64,000 nt of DNA from Cryobacterium aureum (GCF_002954245.1 NZ_PPTG01000052.1:1-64000); one strand, 5' to 3'; positions 1-8,478 are shown, counted from the first letter of the stretch. Notes: a model not told the origin generated them from the sequence alone. Made by a program: numbers and translations.

Positions 1-132
1 AATTCAGAATCTGCCCGCCGAAACGCCCTGCCCGCCTGGATCCACGAATACAATCACCACAGGCCCCACACCGCCATCGGAAACCACCCACCCATCAGCC
101 GCTTAACCAACGTCCCTGGGCAGTACACCTAG
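1..132 (+). pseudogene. C-terminal end of an IS481-type transposase (cut by window edge)
   Basis: Frame 1 is open from the first base to a TAG at 130-132 and encodes 43 residues. These include WIHEYNHHRPHTAIG, the typical end of the DDE/rve catalytic domain in IS481- and IS3-like transposases, with the H-R-P-H-x-x-I-G block. Only this tail is visible, so whether the element is intact cannot be judged. Its stop directly abuts the 3' end of the convergent deformylase gene, so the insertion lies immediately downstream of def. Confidence 0.7.
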
Positions 133-705
133 CTAGCCCTCGAGGTCGTCGACGCCGGGGGTCCAGCTCAGGCCGGGCACGCCCCAACTCTTCTTGCGTT
201 CGACCTTGGTCGCCATTTTCGCGTAGACGTGCTCGAGACGATCGACATACAGCGTACCTTCGAGGTGGTCGTACTCGTGCTGGAAGATGCGGGCGAGCCA
301 GCCATCCGCGCGAATCTCAAACGGTTGCTGTTCGGCGTCGACGGCTCGCAAAATGGCGGATTGTGATCGTTTCAGGGGAAACCGCTCGCCCGGAAATGAC
401 AGGCACCCTTCGTCTTCATCGACATTCTCATCATCGACGGGCTCGGCCGACACCGGCGTGATCCACAGTTCAGGATTGATCGCAACGCCGCGCCACGATA
501 CCTCGTCGTCGTCCTGGTAGCTGTAGGTGAAGATGCGCAGCCCAACACCCACCTGCGTGGCGGCGAGACCGACCCCCGGCGCGGCATCCATCGTCTCGAA
601 CATGTCTCGCACCAATTCACGCAAATTATCGTCGAAATCGACGACGGGAGCTGCGGGGGAGTGGAGAACGGGGTCACCTGAAATTACTATCGCGCGTACG
701 GCCAT
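133..705 (-). CDS. def: peptide deformylase
   Basis: This enzyme removes the N-formyl group from the initiator methionine of nascent proteins in the cytoplasm, using a metal ion. All three family motifs are present in the 190-residue product: GVGLAATQ (residues 44-51), EGCLS (99-103, with the metal-binding Cys) and HEYDH (143-147, two metal-binding His and the catalytic Glu). The length is usual for actinobacterial deformylases. An acidic insertion (about 65-98) separates motifs 1 and 2. It is transcribed towards the transposase remnant and divergently from the transporter at 746. Function is certain at family level; nothing suggests damage. Confidence 0.96.
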   Translation of the reverse strand: MAVRAIVISGDPVLHSPAAPVVDFDDNLRELVRDMFETMDAAPGVGLAATQVGVGLRIFTYSYQDDDEVSWRGVAINPELWITPVSAEPVDDENVDEDEGCLSFPGERFPLKRSQSAILRAVDAEQQPFEIRADGWLARIFQHEYDHLEGTLYVDRLEHVYAKMATKVERKKSWGVPGLSWTPGVDDLEG

Positions 706-745
706 TCCTCCAGAATATCGGCAAGCTTGTCGATAGGGTCATCAA

Positions 746-1660
746 GTGACCTCCGACCTAACCGATCTGGCGACAGAAATCGCTATCGATCCACGTCAGG
801 CCATCGGAATTCCTCTGGCCTTGGTCGGTGCAGTCTTTCTCTCCCTCGGCGCACAATTTCAGCACCGCGGCGTCACCAAAGTCGAGGCGCGCACCGAAGA
901 GGTCACCGGCGGGCTCACCGTACGCCAACTCACCCTCTTGCTGGCCAGGCCCTCCTGGGTCTTCGGATCACTCATGCTCGGCCTCGCCATCGTTTTCCAG
1001 CTCACGAGCCTCGCCTTCGCCCCCATCATCGTCGTGCAGCCGCTGGGGGCAGTCGCCTTGGTTCTCACCGCCGTGCTGAACGCGAGGGTCAGCAAGGTCA
1101 AGCTCAATCGCGCGAGCATTATCGCCATCTCCATGTGCGTCGGCGGTGTCGGCCTGTTCGTGACCGTGGCCGCGTTCACCGCCGTGGACAAGCCGGTCAC
1201 CGACCAAAACCTGGTGACCATCCTCATCGTGCTTGCGGTGGTTCTGCTGGCCTTTGCGCTCGCCTTTGGGTTTCTGCGTCGCCGGTCCCAGGCGATCTTT
1301 TACATTCTCGGCGCCGGCGTGCTCTATGGATTCGTCGCCACCCTTGCCAAAGTCGTGATCAACCGCACCCAGCACGGCAACTTCGAATGGCTGACCCTGA
1401 CCTGTGTGCTCGGCCTGCTGTTGGCGGCAGCGCTCGGGGCTTACTTCGTGCAGAACGCCTACGCGTCTGGACCACCCGATCTTGTCATTGCCGGGCTCAC
1501 CGTCGTCGACCCGCTCGTCGCGGTGGGAATCGGAATCGTTGTGCTCGGTGAAGCCAGCCAGGCCCCGCCCGCAGCAGCACTCGCCTTCGTCGTTGCCGGT
1601 GCGATTGCCATTTGGGGCGTCTTCCTGCTGGCGCGGTACCACCCACAACTTGACCGCTGA
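746..1660 (+). CDS. DMT/EamA-like integral membrane transporter
   Basis: The 304-residue product is almost entirely hydrophobic, with about nine or ten membrane segments starting near residue 18. The repeated helix-pair layout is that of the drug/metabolite transporter superfamily. Conserved-looking stretches are LALVGAVFLSLGAQFQHRG near the N-terminus and a final helix IAIWGVFLLARYHP. The start is GTG at 746, about 40 bases from the divergent def start. The substrate cannot be told from sequence. The gene is in normal chromosomal context outside the island. Confidence 0.8.
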   Translation: MTSDLTDLATEIAIDPRQAIGIPLALVGAVFLSLGAQFQHRGVTKVEARTEEVTGGLTVRQLTLLLARPSWVFGSLMLGLAIVFQLTSLAFAPIIVVQPLGAVALVLTAVLNARVSKVKLNRASIIAISMCVGGVGLFVTVAAFTAVDKPVTDQNLVTILIVLAVVLLAFALAFGFLRRRSQAIFYILGAGVLYGFVATLAKVVINRTQHGNFEWLTLTCVLGLLLAAALGAYFVQNAYASGPPDLVIAGLTVVDPLVAVGIGIVVLGEASQAPPAAALAFVVAGAIAIWGVFLLARYHPQLDR

Positions 1661-1815
1661 CGGCCTGCGAATTTGGGCCGCCACGGTGCGGGGCGCCGCG
1701 CGGCAGGCACGGTTTAGAATAGGGTTCGAGTGCGCAGCGTCATTTCCTGCCGCGCGTACCCGAGATATCCTGCCGGACGATGATCCCCGGCCCAACAACG
1801 TAGGGACCACTCCAC

Positions 1816-3096
1816 TTGTCAGATTCGACCGACTTGCTGAGCAGCCCGACCCCGGGCAATGCGCCCGAGAGCGCGGCGGGTGCGCCAACCGAGAAGCCGC
1901 GGATTCGCGTGCTCATCGCTGCCGACACGTTTGCGCCCGATGTAAATGGTGCGGCCCGCTTTGCCGAGCGGCTCGCCGCTGGCCTGGTCGCCCGCGGCCA
2001 CGAGGTGCAGATTATGGCTCCGGCAGCGTCGCGCAAGCACGGCAGCTGGACCGAAATGCACGAGGGCCAGCCCATGGTGGTGCACCGCCTGCACAGCTGG
2101 CGCTGGTACCCACACGACTGGCTGCGATTCGCCCTGCCCTGGCTGATCCGCGGTGAAAGCCGGCGCATTCTCGACTCCTTCCATCCCGATGTCGTGCACT
2201 TTCAATCGCACATCAATGTGGGGCGGGGCGTGTCCATCGAGGCGGCGAAGCGCAACATCCGCTTGGTCGGCACGAACCACTTCATGCCGGAGAACATGGT
2301 GAAGTTCTCCCTCGTTCCGGTCGGTTTGCAGGATCGAGTCATCAAGGCCGCGTGGCGAGCCGCCCGACGCACTTTCGGACGCGCCGCAGCCGTCACCACC
2401 CCGACCCGTCGGGCCGCCCAGTTTCTTGAGAAATACACCGGCCTCACCGGGGTATACGCCATCTCCTGCGGGATCGATGCCGACAACTATGCCCCGAATT
2501 TTGAGCCGCGCATCGAGAACCGCATCCTCTTTGTCGGTCGGGTCACCGGCGAGAAGCAGATCGACGTGTTGCTACAGGCGGCGGCGCTGCTGTCAGCCGA
2601 CCTTGACGCTCAAATTGAAATCGTTGGCGGGGGCGATCAGAAGCGCAACCTGGAACACCTGGCCGACACCCTCGGTATCCGCTCGCGTGTCACGTTCACC
2701 GGTTATGTGACGGATGACGAACTGCGCGCGGCCTATTCACGTGCCACGGTGTTTGCCATGCCGTCCATTGCCGAGCTGCAGAGTATCGCCACGATGGAGG
2801 CGATGGCCTCCGGATTGCCGATTGTCGCCGCCGACGCCATGGCGCTGCCCCACCTCGTGCACGACCAGGCGAACGGGTACCTGTTCAAGCCGAGTGACGC
2901 GCAGGATCTGGCGGATAAACTGACCGTGGTGCTCACGGCGTCGCCGGAACGCCTGGAGGAGCTTAAGCGGGAATCGCTCAAGCTCATTGCCGCGCACGAC
3001 ATCAAGCGCACTTTGAACACATTCGAATGCCTGTATCGTGGGGAGACGGTGAGCGATCTGGTCACCAATGGGGCCTCGTCGCAGTCGCCCGATTAG
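1816..3096 (+). CDS. GT4-family glycosyltransferase (mannosyltransferase-like)
   Basis: This is a GT-B fold, retaining glycosyltransferase of 426 residues. The N-terminal Rossmann domain begins at about residue 31 (VLIAADTFAPDVNGAARF, the usual GT4 opening). The C-terminal nucleotide-sugar domain has GRVTGEKQIDVLLQA and the E-x7-E motif inside AELQSIATMEAMASG (about residues 319-333). The opening and the C-terminal domain resemble actinobacterial phosphatidylinositol or diacylglycerol mannosyltransferases (PimB/MgtA type), but donor and acceptor are inferred. It probably acts at the inner membrane face in glycolipid synthesis. The start is TTG at 1816; the first 25-30 residues are low complexity, so a later start is possible. 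Confidence 0.87.
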   Translation: MSDSTDLLSSPTPGNAPESAAGAPTEKPRIRVLIAADTFAPDVNGAARFAERLAAGLVARGHEVQIMAPAASRKHGSWTEMHEGQPMVVHRLHSWRWYPHDWLRFALPWLIRGESRRILDSFHPDVVHFQSHINVGRGVSIEAAKRNIRLVGTNHFMPENMVKFSLVPVGLQDRVIKAAWRAARRTFGRAAAVTTPTRRAAQFLEKYTGLTGVYAISCGIDADNYAPNFEPRIENRILFVGRVTGEKQIDVLLQAAALLSADLDAQIEIVGGGDQKRNLEHLADTLGIRSRVTFTGYVTDDELRAAYSRATVFAMPSIAELQSIATMEAMASGLPIVAADAMALPHLVHDQANGYLFKPSDAQDLADKLTVVLTASPERLEELKRESLKLIAAHDIKRTLNTFECLYRGETVSDLVTNGASSQSPD

Positions 3097-3135
3097 TCAC
3101 ATGTCTGTGGGTGCAACCGTTGGGTTGTGCTTTTT

Positions 3136-3209
3136 GGGGCGGTAGCTCAGCTGGTTAGAGCAGCGGACTCATAATCCGTCGGTCCCGGGTTCAAGTCCCG
3201 GCCGCCCTA
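3136..3209 (+). tRNA. tRNA with CAU anticodon (tRNA-Met or lysidine-type tRNA-Ile)
   Basis: A complete cloverleaf can be drawn: acceptor 5' GGGGCGG paired with 3' CCGCCCT, D arm GCTCAGCTGGTTAGAGC, anticodon stem GCGGA/TCCGT around loop CTCATAA (anticodon CAT), and T arm CCGGGTTCAAGTCCCGG. The discriminator base is A and CCA is not encoded. CTCATAA loops occur both in elongator tRNA-Met and in tRNA-Ile2, so identity is open. Its 3' half is the integration target of the island that follows. Confidence 0.93.
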
Positions 3210-3215
3210 CTGTAA
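3174..3215 (+). repeat. attL-like direct repeat (tRNA 3' end), copy 1
   Basis: This is a 42-bp segment starting ATCCGTCGG and ending CTACTGTAA. It covers the 3' end of the tRNA from the anticodon stem plus six bases downstream. It is repeated without mismatch at 54617-54658. Similarity continues past the core for about 50 bases on both sides of the island (TTTCTTGTCT, ACCGAAAGGGCAAGACTTGA), as expected for integrase arm sites. Integration at a tRNA 3' end that rebuilds the tRNA is the classic outcome of tyrosine recombinases. Confidence 0.92.
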
Positions 3216-3380
3216 ATTTGATCTGATCAGGGTTTCTTGTCTGTACCGAAAGGGCAAGACTTGATGCACTATCCGTTTATTGGTCCTTTATTCAAAAATA
3301 TCCGCCATCTCTGGCCGCTCGTAGAGAAGGTGCACGACCCGGTTCGAGTCATGTGGAATGACCTCGCTTACCTACGAGTT

Positions 3381-3614
3381 ATGGACAGCGAACGACAATT
3401 CGGGCTCGGCCTGGAGCCGGTTTTAACGACAAGCGAGCTCGCCGAGTACCTCGGCGTGCAGACGCAGGCGATCTACGACCTGCGTACAGACGGACGTGGT
3501 CCCTCGGGCATTCGAGTGGGCCGGGAGATCCGCTTCCGCGTGTCCGATGTGGTGCGATGGCTCGACGGGCTTCACGAGCCCGAACCATCCAGCGCCCACG
3601 GGGACAGACGCTGA
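3381..3614 (+). CDS. excisionase-like helix-turn-helix protein (AlpA/HTH_17 type)
   Basis: This small DNA-binding protein has a MerR-like winged helix of the excisionase/AlpA kind: LTTSELAEYLGV, then IYDLRTDGRGP, then GREIRFRVSDVVRWLD. It probably directs the adjacent integrase towards excision. From ATG 3381 the product is 77 residues. The frame stays open upstream to a TTG at 3237, but that part overlaps AT-rich sequence shared by both att regions, so the shorter form is preferred; GTG 3330 is another option. Its TGA (3612-3614) overlaps the ATG of the integrase. A near copy with a premature stop lies at 54824. Confidence 0.75.
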   Translation: MDSERQFGLGLEPVLTTSELAEYLGVQTQAIYDLRTDGRGPSGIRVGREIRFRVSDVVRWLDGLHEPEPSSAHGDRR

Positions 3615-4663
3615 TGGCCGGACGACCCCGGCTCCCGATCAGCACGTTTGGCGCCATTACGACTCAACAGGTCAGTCTCGGGATTTTTCGCTCCGTGACT
3701 CGCTTCCGCGACTGGGACGGTCAGACGCGCAAAGTGACAGCGACCGGCTCGAGTCGTAATGACGCGCAGGCAGCCCTTAAGTCGGACCTAGCGGCCCGCC
3801 TACGAGCCGGCGGTAGCGGCGACTTGCTCACGGCGAGCTCACCATTCCTGCTGCTCGCTGCGGCCTGGATGGAGGACGTGATGCTCGACGTTGACCGCTC
3901 TCAGGGCACAAAAGACACCTACCAGCGTGAACTGCGCGTGCTTGTTTTGCCCTTTTTCGAGAACTTCACGATTCGTGAAGTGACCGTTGGGCGGATCGAG
4001 CTCTTCCTGAGGCAGCAGCGCGCGCAGTCGTACCCGAGAGCGAAGCACTCCCGCACGCTGCTCGGCATGATCCTGGCCTTTGCGGTGCGGCGGGAGATCA
4101 TTCCGCGCAATCCCATGAAGGAGACGTCGCGCATGAAGAAGCCCCCGCACACCCCGAAGGCGCTCACGACCGAGCAAATCGCTGCGATCCGCCTCGCGGC
4201 CCGAGAATGGCGCACGGAAGACGGCAGAATGGGGCCACGATCCGACGGCCAGGTGCGGGACATCATCGAGGTGATGCTCGGCACCGCAACTCGCATCGGC
4301 GAGGCACTCGCGCTGCGGCAGTGCGACGTCGACATGGACGCCGATCCGCCGCGGGTGAACATCAGCGGCACAATCGTCGTGCACAACGGCGCCGGCGTGC
4401 ACCGTCAAGAGCACCCGAAGACACATGAGTCGAACCGGGTAATCGGCGTGCCGCAGTTCGCGGCCGACGTGATTCGCCAGCGCTTGGCGCTGCTGGATCC
4501 GGAGGACACGGAGCATCTGCTGTTCTACTCCCGGGTGGATACTCCACTGGCGCCGTACAACGTCAGGCGCACATTCCGGGGGATACTGCGGAATGCCGGC
4601 CTTGAGGGCAGGGCACCGGAAAGTCACACATTTACTCGGAGTTCTCACCGCACGGGATGTTAA
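3614..4663 (+). pseudogene. tyrosine integrase, C-terminally truncated
   Basis: The N-terminal arm-binding and SAM-like domains and the first half of the catalytic domain are present, including the first catalytic arginine in GTATRIGEALALRQCDVD. The protein matches the integrase at 54990-56234 closely until GAGGGC at 4604-4609, then departs. The second half of the active site (H-x-x-R, H/W and the tyrosine nucleophile) is missing and replaced by about 18 unrelated residues ending at TAA 4661-4663. Those bases are brxL sequence in another frame. The gene therefore cannot encode a working recombinase. ATG 3614 overlaps the excisionase stop (TGATG). Confidence 0.9.
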
Positions 4664-6009
4664 TCTCAGGCGGCGAGGTGACCGTCCCGAAGCTGTTTGT
4701 GAACAACGCGAACGGTCGCCTCGGCCTCGTCGGGTACTGGGACGTTGTCGCATTTGACGAGTTCGCGGGCAAGAAGAAGCGCACCGATAAGGCGCTCGTC
4801 GACATCATGAAGAACTACATGGCGAACAAGTCATTCTCCCGTGGCGTCGAGACCCTCGGGGCGGAGGCGTCAATGGTGTTCGTCGGTAACACGTCGCACA
4901 CTGTGCCGTACATGCTCAAGCACTCCGATCTGTTCGACGAACTGCCCGAGAGTTACCACGACCCGGCATACCTCGACCGTCTTCACTTCTATATCCCCGG
5001 GTGGGAGATCGATACGATCCGCAATGAGATGTTCTCGGACGGGTATGGGTTCGTCGTCGACTACATCGCCGAAGTGCTGAAGTCGATGCGCAATCTCGAC
5101 TATTCGGACCGCTACCAGCACTACTTCACGCTGGGGTCGGACATCTCGACTCGTGACCGTGACGCCATCCACAAGACTTTCTCTGGACTTATGAAGCTCA
5201 TATACCCTCACGGTGATGCCACCGCTGAGCAGATCGAGGAACTGCTGCGCTTCGCGATTGAAGGCCGCAAGCGTGTGAAGGACCAGATCCTGCGGATGGA
5301 TGCCACGATGGCCGCGGTGAATTTCGGCTACGACTCGCTCGGTGGAGGCTGGTCAGCTGTGACGACCCTCGAAGAGGACGAGTACCCGTCGCATTACTAC
5401 CGGGGTCATGTGGCCGCTCCCGCCGCAGCAACGTCCCTCGGGGCAGACGCCTTGGCGTCCTCCGCAGCGACGGTGTCTGCGGTCTCGGGGACGGAATCCG
5501 CTCCGGCGAAGCTATTCCACGGGCAGCGCGACTTCGTCGAGAATCAGCGCGGCATCTCCTACGAGACGTTGCTTATGTCGTACATGGCGGGCGCGACCGA
5601 GATCGAGTTGCACGATCCTTACATCCGCTTGGGGCATCAGGGTCGTAACCTCGTTGAGCTGCTCGCGCTCATCGCGGCCGCGAAAGACCCCGCTGACGAG
5701 GTCACCTTCAATCTGTTTACAGTGCTCGACGAAGACCCTGAGTATCAGCCGAAGCAGCTCCGTATGCTGAACGACATCGTGCAGGGCGCCGAGCAGCAGG
5801 GCATCAAGGTAAATGTGGCGAAGGACCCGGGCGGCCACGACCGCTGGATCCGTACGGATGGCGGCTGGCGGATCAACCTTGGGCGTGGTCTCGACATCTT
5901 CCAGAAGGCCGATGGTGGCTGGTTCGACTTCGGCACGAGTCGACAGGAGTTCCGCCAAGTGCGCGCGTTTGGCGTCACCTATATTCGTGAAGGCACGGAC
6001 AACGGATGA
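4657..6009 (+). pseudogene. brxL: BrxL-like BREX AAA+ protein, 5'-truncated, with MIT_C-type C-terminus
   Basis: Residues 1-235 follow BrxL: LISGGEVTVPKLFVNN, then GLVGYWDVVAFDEFAGK (Walker B region), then MKNYMANKSFSRG and AYLDRLHFYIPGWE. BrxL is a BREX phage-defence AAA+ protein. Upstream, frame 1 from 4612 still reads GTGKSHIYSEFSPHG, the Walker A loop and its sequel, but TGA at 4603 closes the frame and no start codon precedes ATG 4657. The predicted 450-residue product therefore lacks the P-loop and the whole N-terminal domain. After a linker rich in Ala/Ser, residues about 288-447 look like MIT_C (HDRWI, then GWRINLGRGLDIFQK), where classical BrxL has a Lon-like protease. It may be inactive or act as a fragment. 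No other BREX core gene is seen. Confidence 0.85.
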
Positions 6010-6040
6010 CTAATTGGTCTTACCGACGGATGGATAGACG

Positions 6041-6742
6041 ATGACTGTTCCCGGGTCTCTTCCGGAGATCACCTTCTTCATCATTTTGGTGACCCCAGGT
6101 GTCGCCGACTCCTTGGCAAAACGAATGGTGGTTGGCTGGCAATCGCCAGATCACAGCGCAGCGTCGAGGCTCTTCGACGCGTTGTTTGTAAGTCTCGTTT
6201 TCGACGCCAGCTACTTGTTTGTCATCCTCAGCCTGGTCGGCTGGACAGGCGGCAATGCGCTCGATAGAGCTGGGAACCTGGTGTCGACTTTGAACGGAGG
6301 TGTTCTCGCCCTCGGCCTTATTGTGCTGATGCTGCTGACGCCCGCCGGAATTGGATACTTCGCCTCTGCTCGGTTCAGAATCGTGAAAGTCCCTGCCCGT
6401 GGCGGGAAGACGCAAAAGCGCATTAGGCAGGTGAACCGTGCGCGGGCAACCCCCCGTGCCTGGGACCACGCGGCGTTTCGTGCCTATGAGCCCTGCTTCG
6501 TTCGAGTTCGAACGGAAGACGGCCGGTACTACGGTGGGTGGTTTAACGCGGATTCGCTCGTCAGCACCTACCCTTTCAGTCGCGACATCTTCATCGCTGT
6601 TGCGTGGAATATGGGTGAGTTCGGCGAGTTTGAATGTGAGGCGCCAAACACTCGAGGTGTTTGGAGTCCGATGACCGACGGGTGCATTGTCGAATGGGTC
6701 GATGCTTCACCGCTGAAAGACAAGGAAGCACAAAATGTCTGA
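6041..6742 (+). CDS. DUF6338-type membrane protein
   Basis: The 233-residue protein has hydrophobic segments near residues 10-25, 45-70 and 85-110, followed by a soluble domain. That domain carries the DUF6338 pattern: AWDHAAF, then FVRVRTEDGRYYGGWF, STYPFSRDIFIAVAWNM and GVWSPM. Function is unknown. Proteins of this type are often found in actinobacterial accessory regions beside a small downstream ORF, as here. It starts 31 bases after brxL and may be co-transcribed with it. Confidence 0.75.
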   Translation: MTVPGSLPEITFFIILVTPGVADSLAKRMVVGWQSPDHSAASRLFDALFVSLVFDASYLFVILSLVGWTGGNALDRAGNLVSTLNGGVLALGLIVLMLLTPAGIGYFASARFRIVKVPARGGKTQKRIRQVNRARATPRAWDHAAFRAYEPCFVRVRTEDGRYYGGWFNADSLVSTYPFSRDIFIAVAWNMGEFGEFECEAPNTRGVWSPMTDGCIVEWVDASPLKDKEAQNV

Positions 6743-6929
6743 GAACAAAGATGAATCCCGTGAGTCGCTATTTGGGAGTGCAGGGCCCCACCGGGCTCCA
6801 CGTGCTCAGCGTATTTCGGAGAGCGCACGGCCCGGAGCGCAACAAGCTCGCCCCACAAGCGCTCCTCCAGGAGCAGCTTCCAGCTCCGACGCAGCGAAGG
6901 CTCCTGCCCGAGACCAGTCGAAAGGCTGA
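6735..6929 (+). CDS. small disordered protein coupled to DUF6338 gene
   Basis: The product is 64 residues, rich in Ala, Pro, Ser, Arg and Gln, with no predicted fold. ATG 6735 lies inside the end of the DUF6338 gene (8-base overlap), which implies translational coupling. No known domain is recognised. Existence rests on the overlap and on the recurrent pairing of DUF6338 genes with a short partner; the composition alone would not support it. Confidence 0.5.
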   Translation: MSENKDESRESLFGSAGPHRAPRAQRISESARPGAQQARPTSAPPGAASSSDAAKAPARDQSKG

Positions 6930-7013
6930 CAGTGCTTACGAGCTGACAGTTCTCCCACTGCGATCCCACGCCTCTTGCAGATCGAGGCGGAGCGGGCATT
7001 ATCGCTGCAGATG

Positions 7014-7325
7014 TCACTGGCCAAGCCGTTGTCGGTTTGCAGCGATCGGTTGCGGAAAGGAGTGGATCGCCGCCTCAAGGTCGGCGTCGTCGAAGACGAC
7101 GAACGGCGCCTTGCCTCCGAGCTCGAGATGCACGCCCGCTGCGCTATTTCCTCCGATCGCGCTTCGAGCAGGGTCGCGAACTTCGAGAGCACGCCGGAGC
7201 GCTCGGAGGGAGTAGAGGTGGACCACCCCGGGAAGGCGGCGGGCCGCGGCGACGGCGTGGTCGCCGTCGGCCGCATTTGCCATGGTGACCTCGGCCATGG
7301 CGTCGCCGTTGGAGGGGTCACGCAC
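7014..7325 (-). pseudogene. decayed aldehyde dehydrogenase fragment
   Basis: The minus strand encodes pieces of an NAD(P)-dependent aldehyde dehydrogenase. One is RDPSNGDAMAEVTMANAADGD with AVAAARR from the N-terminal domain; the other is HLELGGKAPFVVFDDADLE from the cofactor-binding domain. Roughly 150 residues between them are missing, and another frame carries the expected FPGWSTSTPSERSGVLSKFA, so there is at least one frameshift. The remnant lies between the DUF6338 pair and the defence operon and indicates that something else occupied this site before. Nothing else convincing is visible between 6930 and 7536. Confidence 0.75.
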
Positions 7326-7462
7326 GGTGCGGGTCTAGCCGGAGACGCCGTCTCGCGGTTCAGTTTGACTTTTCGCAATCGATGCGACAAGCTGATCAGC
7401 TTTGCAAACGCCGCGCCAAGCGAACGCAAAGCCACGAGATCGTGTTGCCCCATCGGGAGCAC

Positions 7463-7500
7463 GAGTGGCCATCCGGCCATCTGAGTGGTCATCCGGCCAT
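7463..7500. repeat. tandem 18-bp repeat, possible insertion-sequence end
   Basis: GAGTGGCCATCCGGCCAT at 7463-7480 is repeated with one change at 7483-7500 (period 20). Read on the minus strand, the block starts TGTTGATGGCCGGATGACC at about 7505, which has the look of an IS21-type terminus (TG followed by multiple internal repeats). No transposase gene is recognisable next to it, so it may be a solo end left after deletion. Confidence 0.45.
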
Positions 7501-7536
7501 CAACACCCGCACCAATAACACAAGGGAGCATGACAA

Positions 7537-7677
7537 GTGCAGTATTTACGAATCACCGGCGCGGCACTCCTCACGGGAGTTGGACTTGGCAGCTTGGCCG
7601 CCAGCTCAATTCTGTGGAAGCAGGCAGGCATCGACCTCGCGCCGCTCGTAAGCCGAGTCCTCAACATCCGCGCGTAG
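7537..7677 (+). CDS. 46-residue single-pass membrane peptide
   Basis: GTG 7537 opens a 46-codon frame ending at TAG 7675-7677. The start is preceded by GGGAG 9-13 bases upstream. The peptide begins MQYLRITGAALLTGVGLGS and has one hydrophobic segment (residues about 4-26) followed by WKQAGIDLAPLVSRVLNIRA. No family is recognised. It sits 66 bases before the first vWA gene and could be the first cistron of the defence operon or a remnant. Confidence 0.4.
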   Translation: MQYLRITGAALLTGVGLGSLAASSILWKQAGIDLAPLVSRVLNIRA

Positions 7678-7743
7678 CGCGGGCCTGCTCTTTCCGTCCG
7701 TCTTAACGTGCGACACTGATTTCGATACTTGAGGAGTACAACC

Positions 7744-8478
7744 ATGGCCCTTTTCGACGCTTCCCAGTTCACCGCCTCAAAGGCAAAACCGCTCCCAGTC
7801 ATTCTGCTGCTCGATACGAGCGGCAGCATGGCGCTCGCCACGCAGGGGGGCAACTCTGGCGAGAAGAAGATCGACTCGCTGAATGGAGCTGTCCGGCGCA
7901 TGCTGGGCACCTTCACCAGGGAGGAGTCCCAGGCGAATGAGTTCCTGGTGTCGATCGTCGCGTTCGGCGGCGACGCCTCAGTCGCCACGTCGCCTACGCC
8001 GGCGTCGGAGATCGCCTTCCTCGACCTCCATGCAGGCGGCCTCACGCCTTTCGGCGAGGCAATCGATGTAGCCAAGCGTCTGATCGAGGACAAGGAGCAG
8101 ACCCCTTCCCGCGCTTACCGCCCCCTGGTCGTCCTCGTGTCGGATGGCGTCCCCACTGACTCGTGGCAGGACCGGCTCGACAACTTCATCGGGACCGGGC
8201 GCTCGGCGAAGTGCGACCGTATGGCGCTGGGAATCGGGCAAGAGGCGTACGAGGGGGTCGGCCGTGCAACGCTGGAGCGATTCATCGCCGGAACCGAGCA
8301 CCAGGTGTTCGAGGCGAAGGATGCGGAAGAGATCCACAAGTTCTTCAGGTTCGTGACGATGTCGGTCGTCAGCCGCAGCCTGTCTCTGGACCCGAATGCG
8401 GTCCCCAAAGATGCGACCCTCCAGCCGCCAGCCACCGCCACCGAGTCCGCTGTAGACGAAGACAGCTACTGGGGATGA
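7744..8478 (+). CDS. TerY-like von Willebrand factor A protein
   Basis: This is a 244-residue vWA-domain protein with an intact MIDAS metal site: DTSGSM (residues 24-29), a conserved Thr in GGLTPFGEAI, and a following Asp in VLVSDGVPTD. It belongs to the TerY type, which works with a PP2C phosphatase and a kinase in TerY-P modules of stress and defence loci. The start at ATG 7744 is chosen because AGGAG (7732-7736) stands seven bases upstream; a TTG 15 bases earlier is less likely. It is the first gene of the long unit, and its stop overlaps the next start by four bases (ATGA). Likely cytoplasmic. Confidence 0.88.
   Translation: MALFDASQFTASKAKPLPVILLLDTSGSMALATQGGNSGEKKIDSLNGAVRRMLGTFTREESQANEFLVSIVAFGGDASVATSPTPASEIAFLDLHAGGLTPFGEAIDVAKRLIEDKEQTPSRAYRPLVVLVSDGVPTDSWQDRLDNFIGTGRSAKCDRMALGIGQEAYEGVGRATLERFIAGTEHQVFEAKDAEEIHKFFRFVTMSVVSRSLSLDPNAVPKDATLQPPATATESAVDEDSYWG

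Noticed and set aside
968-1888. 306-codon minus-strand open frame across the transporter gene
   Set aside because: Rich in Gly, His, Asp and Arg, with no domain; it is the high-GC antisense shadow of the membrane transporter.
4657-6009. complete BREX system
   Set aside because: No PglX methylase, PglZ, BrxC or BrxB gene is visible; only the truncated BrxL-like gene is present.
7463-7500. CRISPR-like repeats
   Set aside because: Only two copies with a two-base gap and no spacers; better explained as an insertion-sequence end. No CRISPR array or cas gene was found anywhere in the window.
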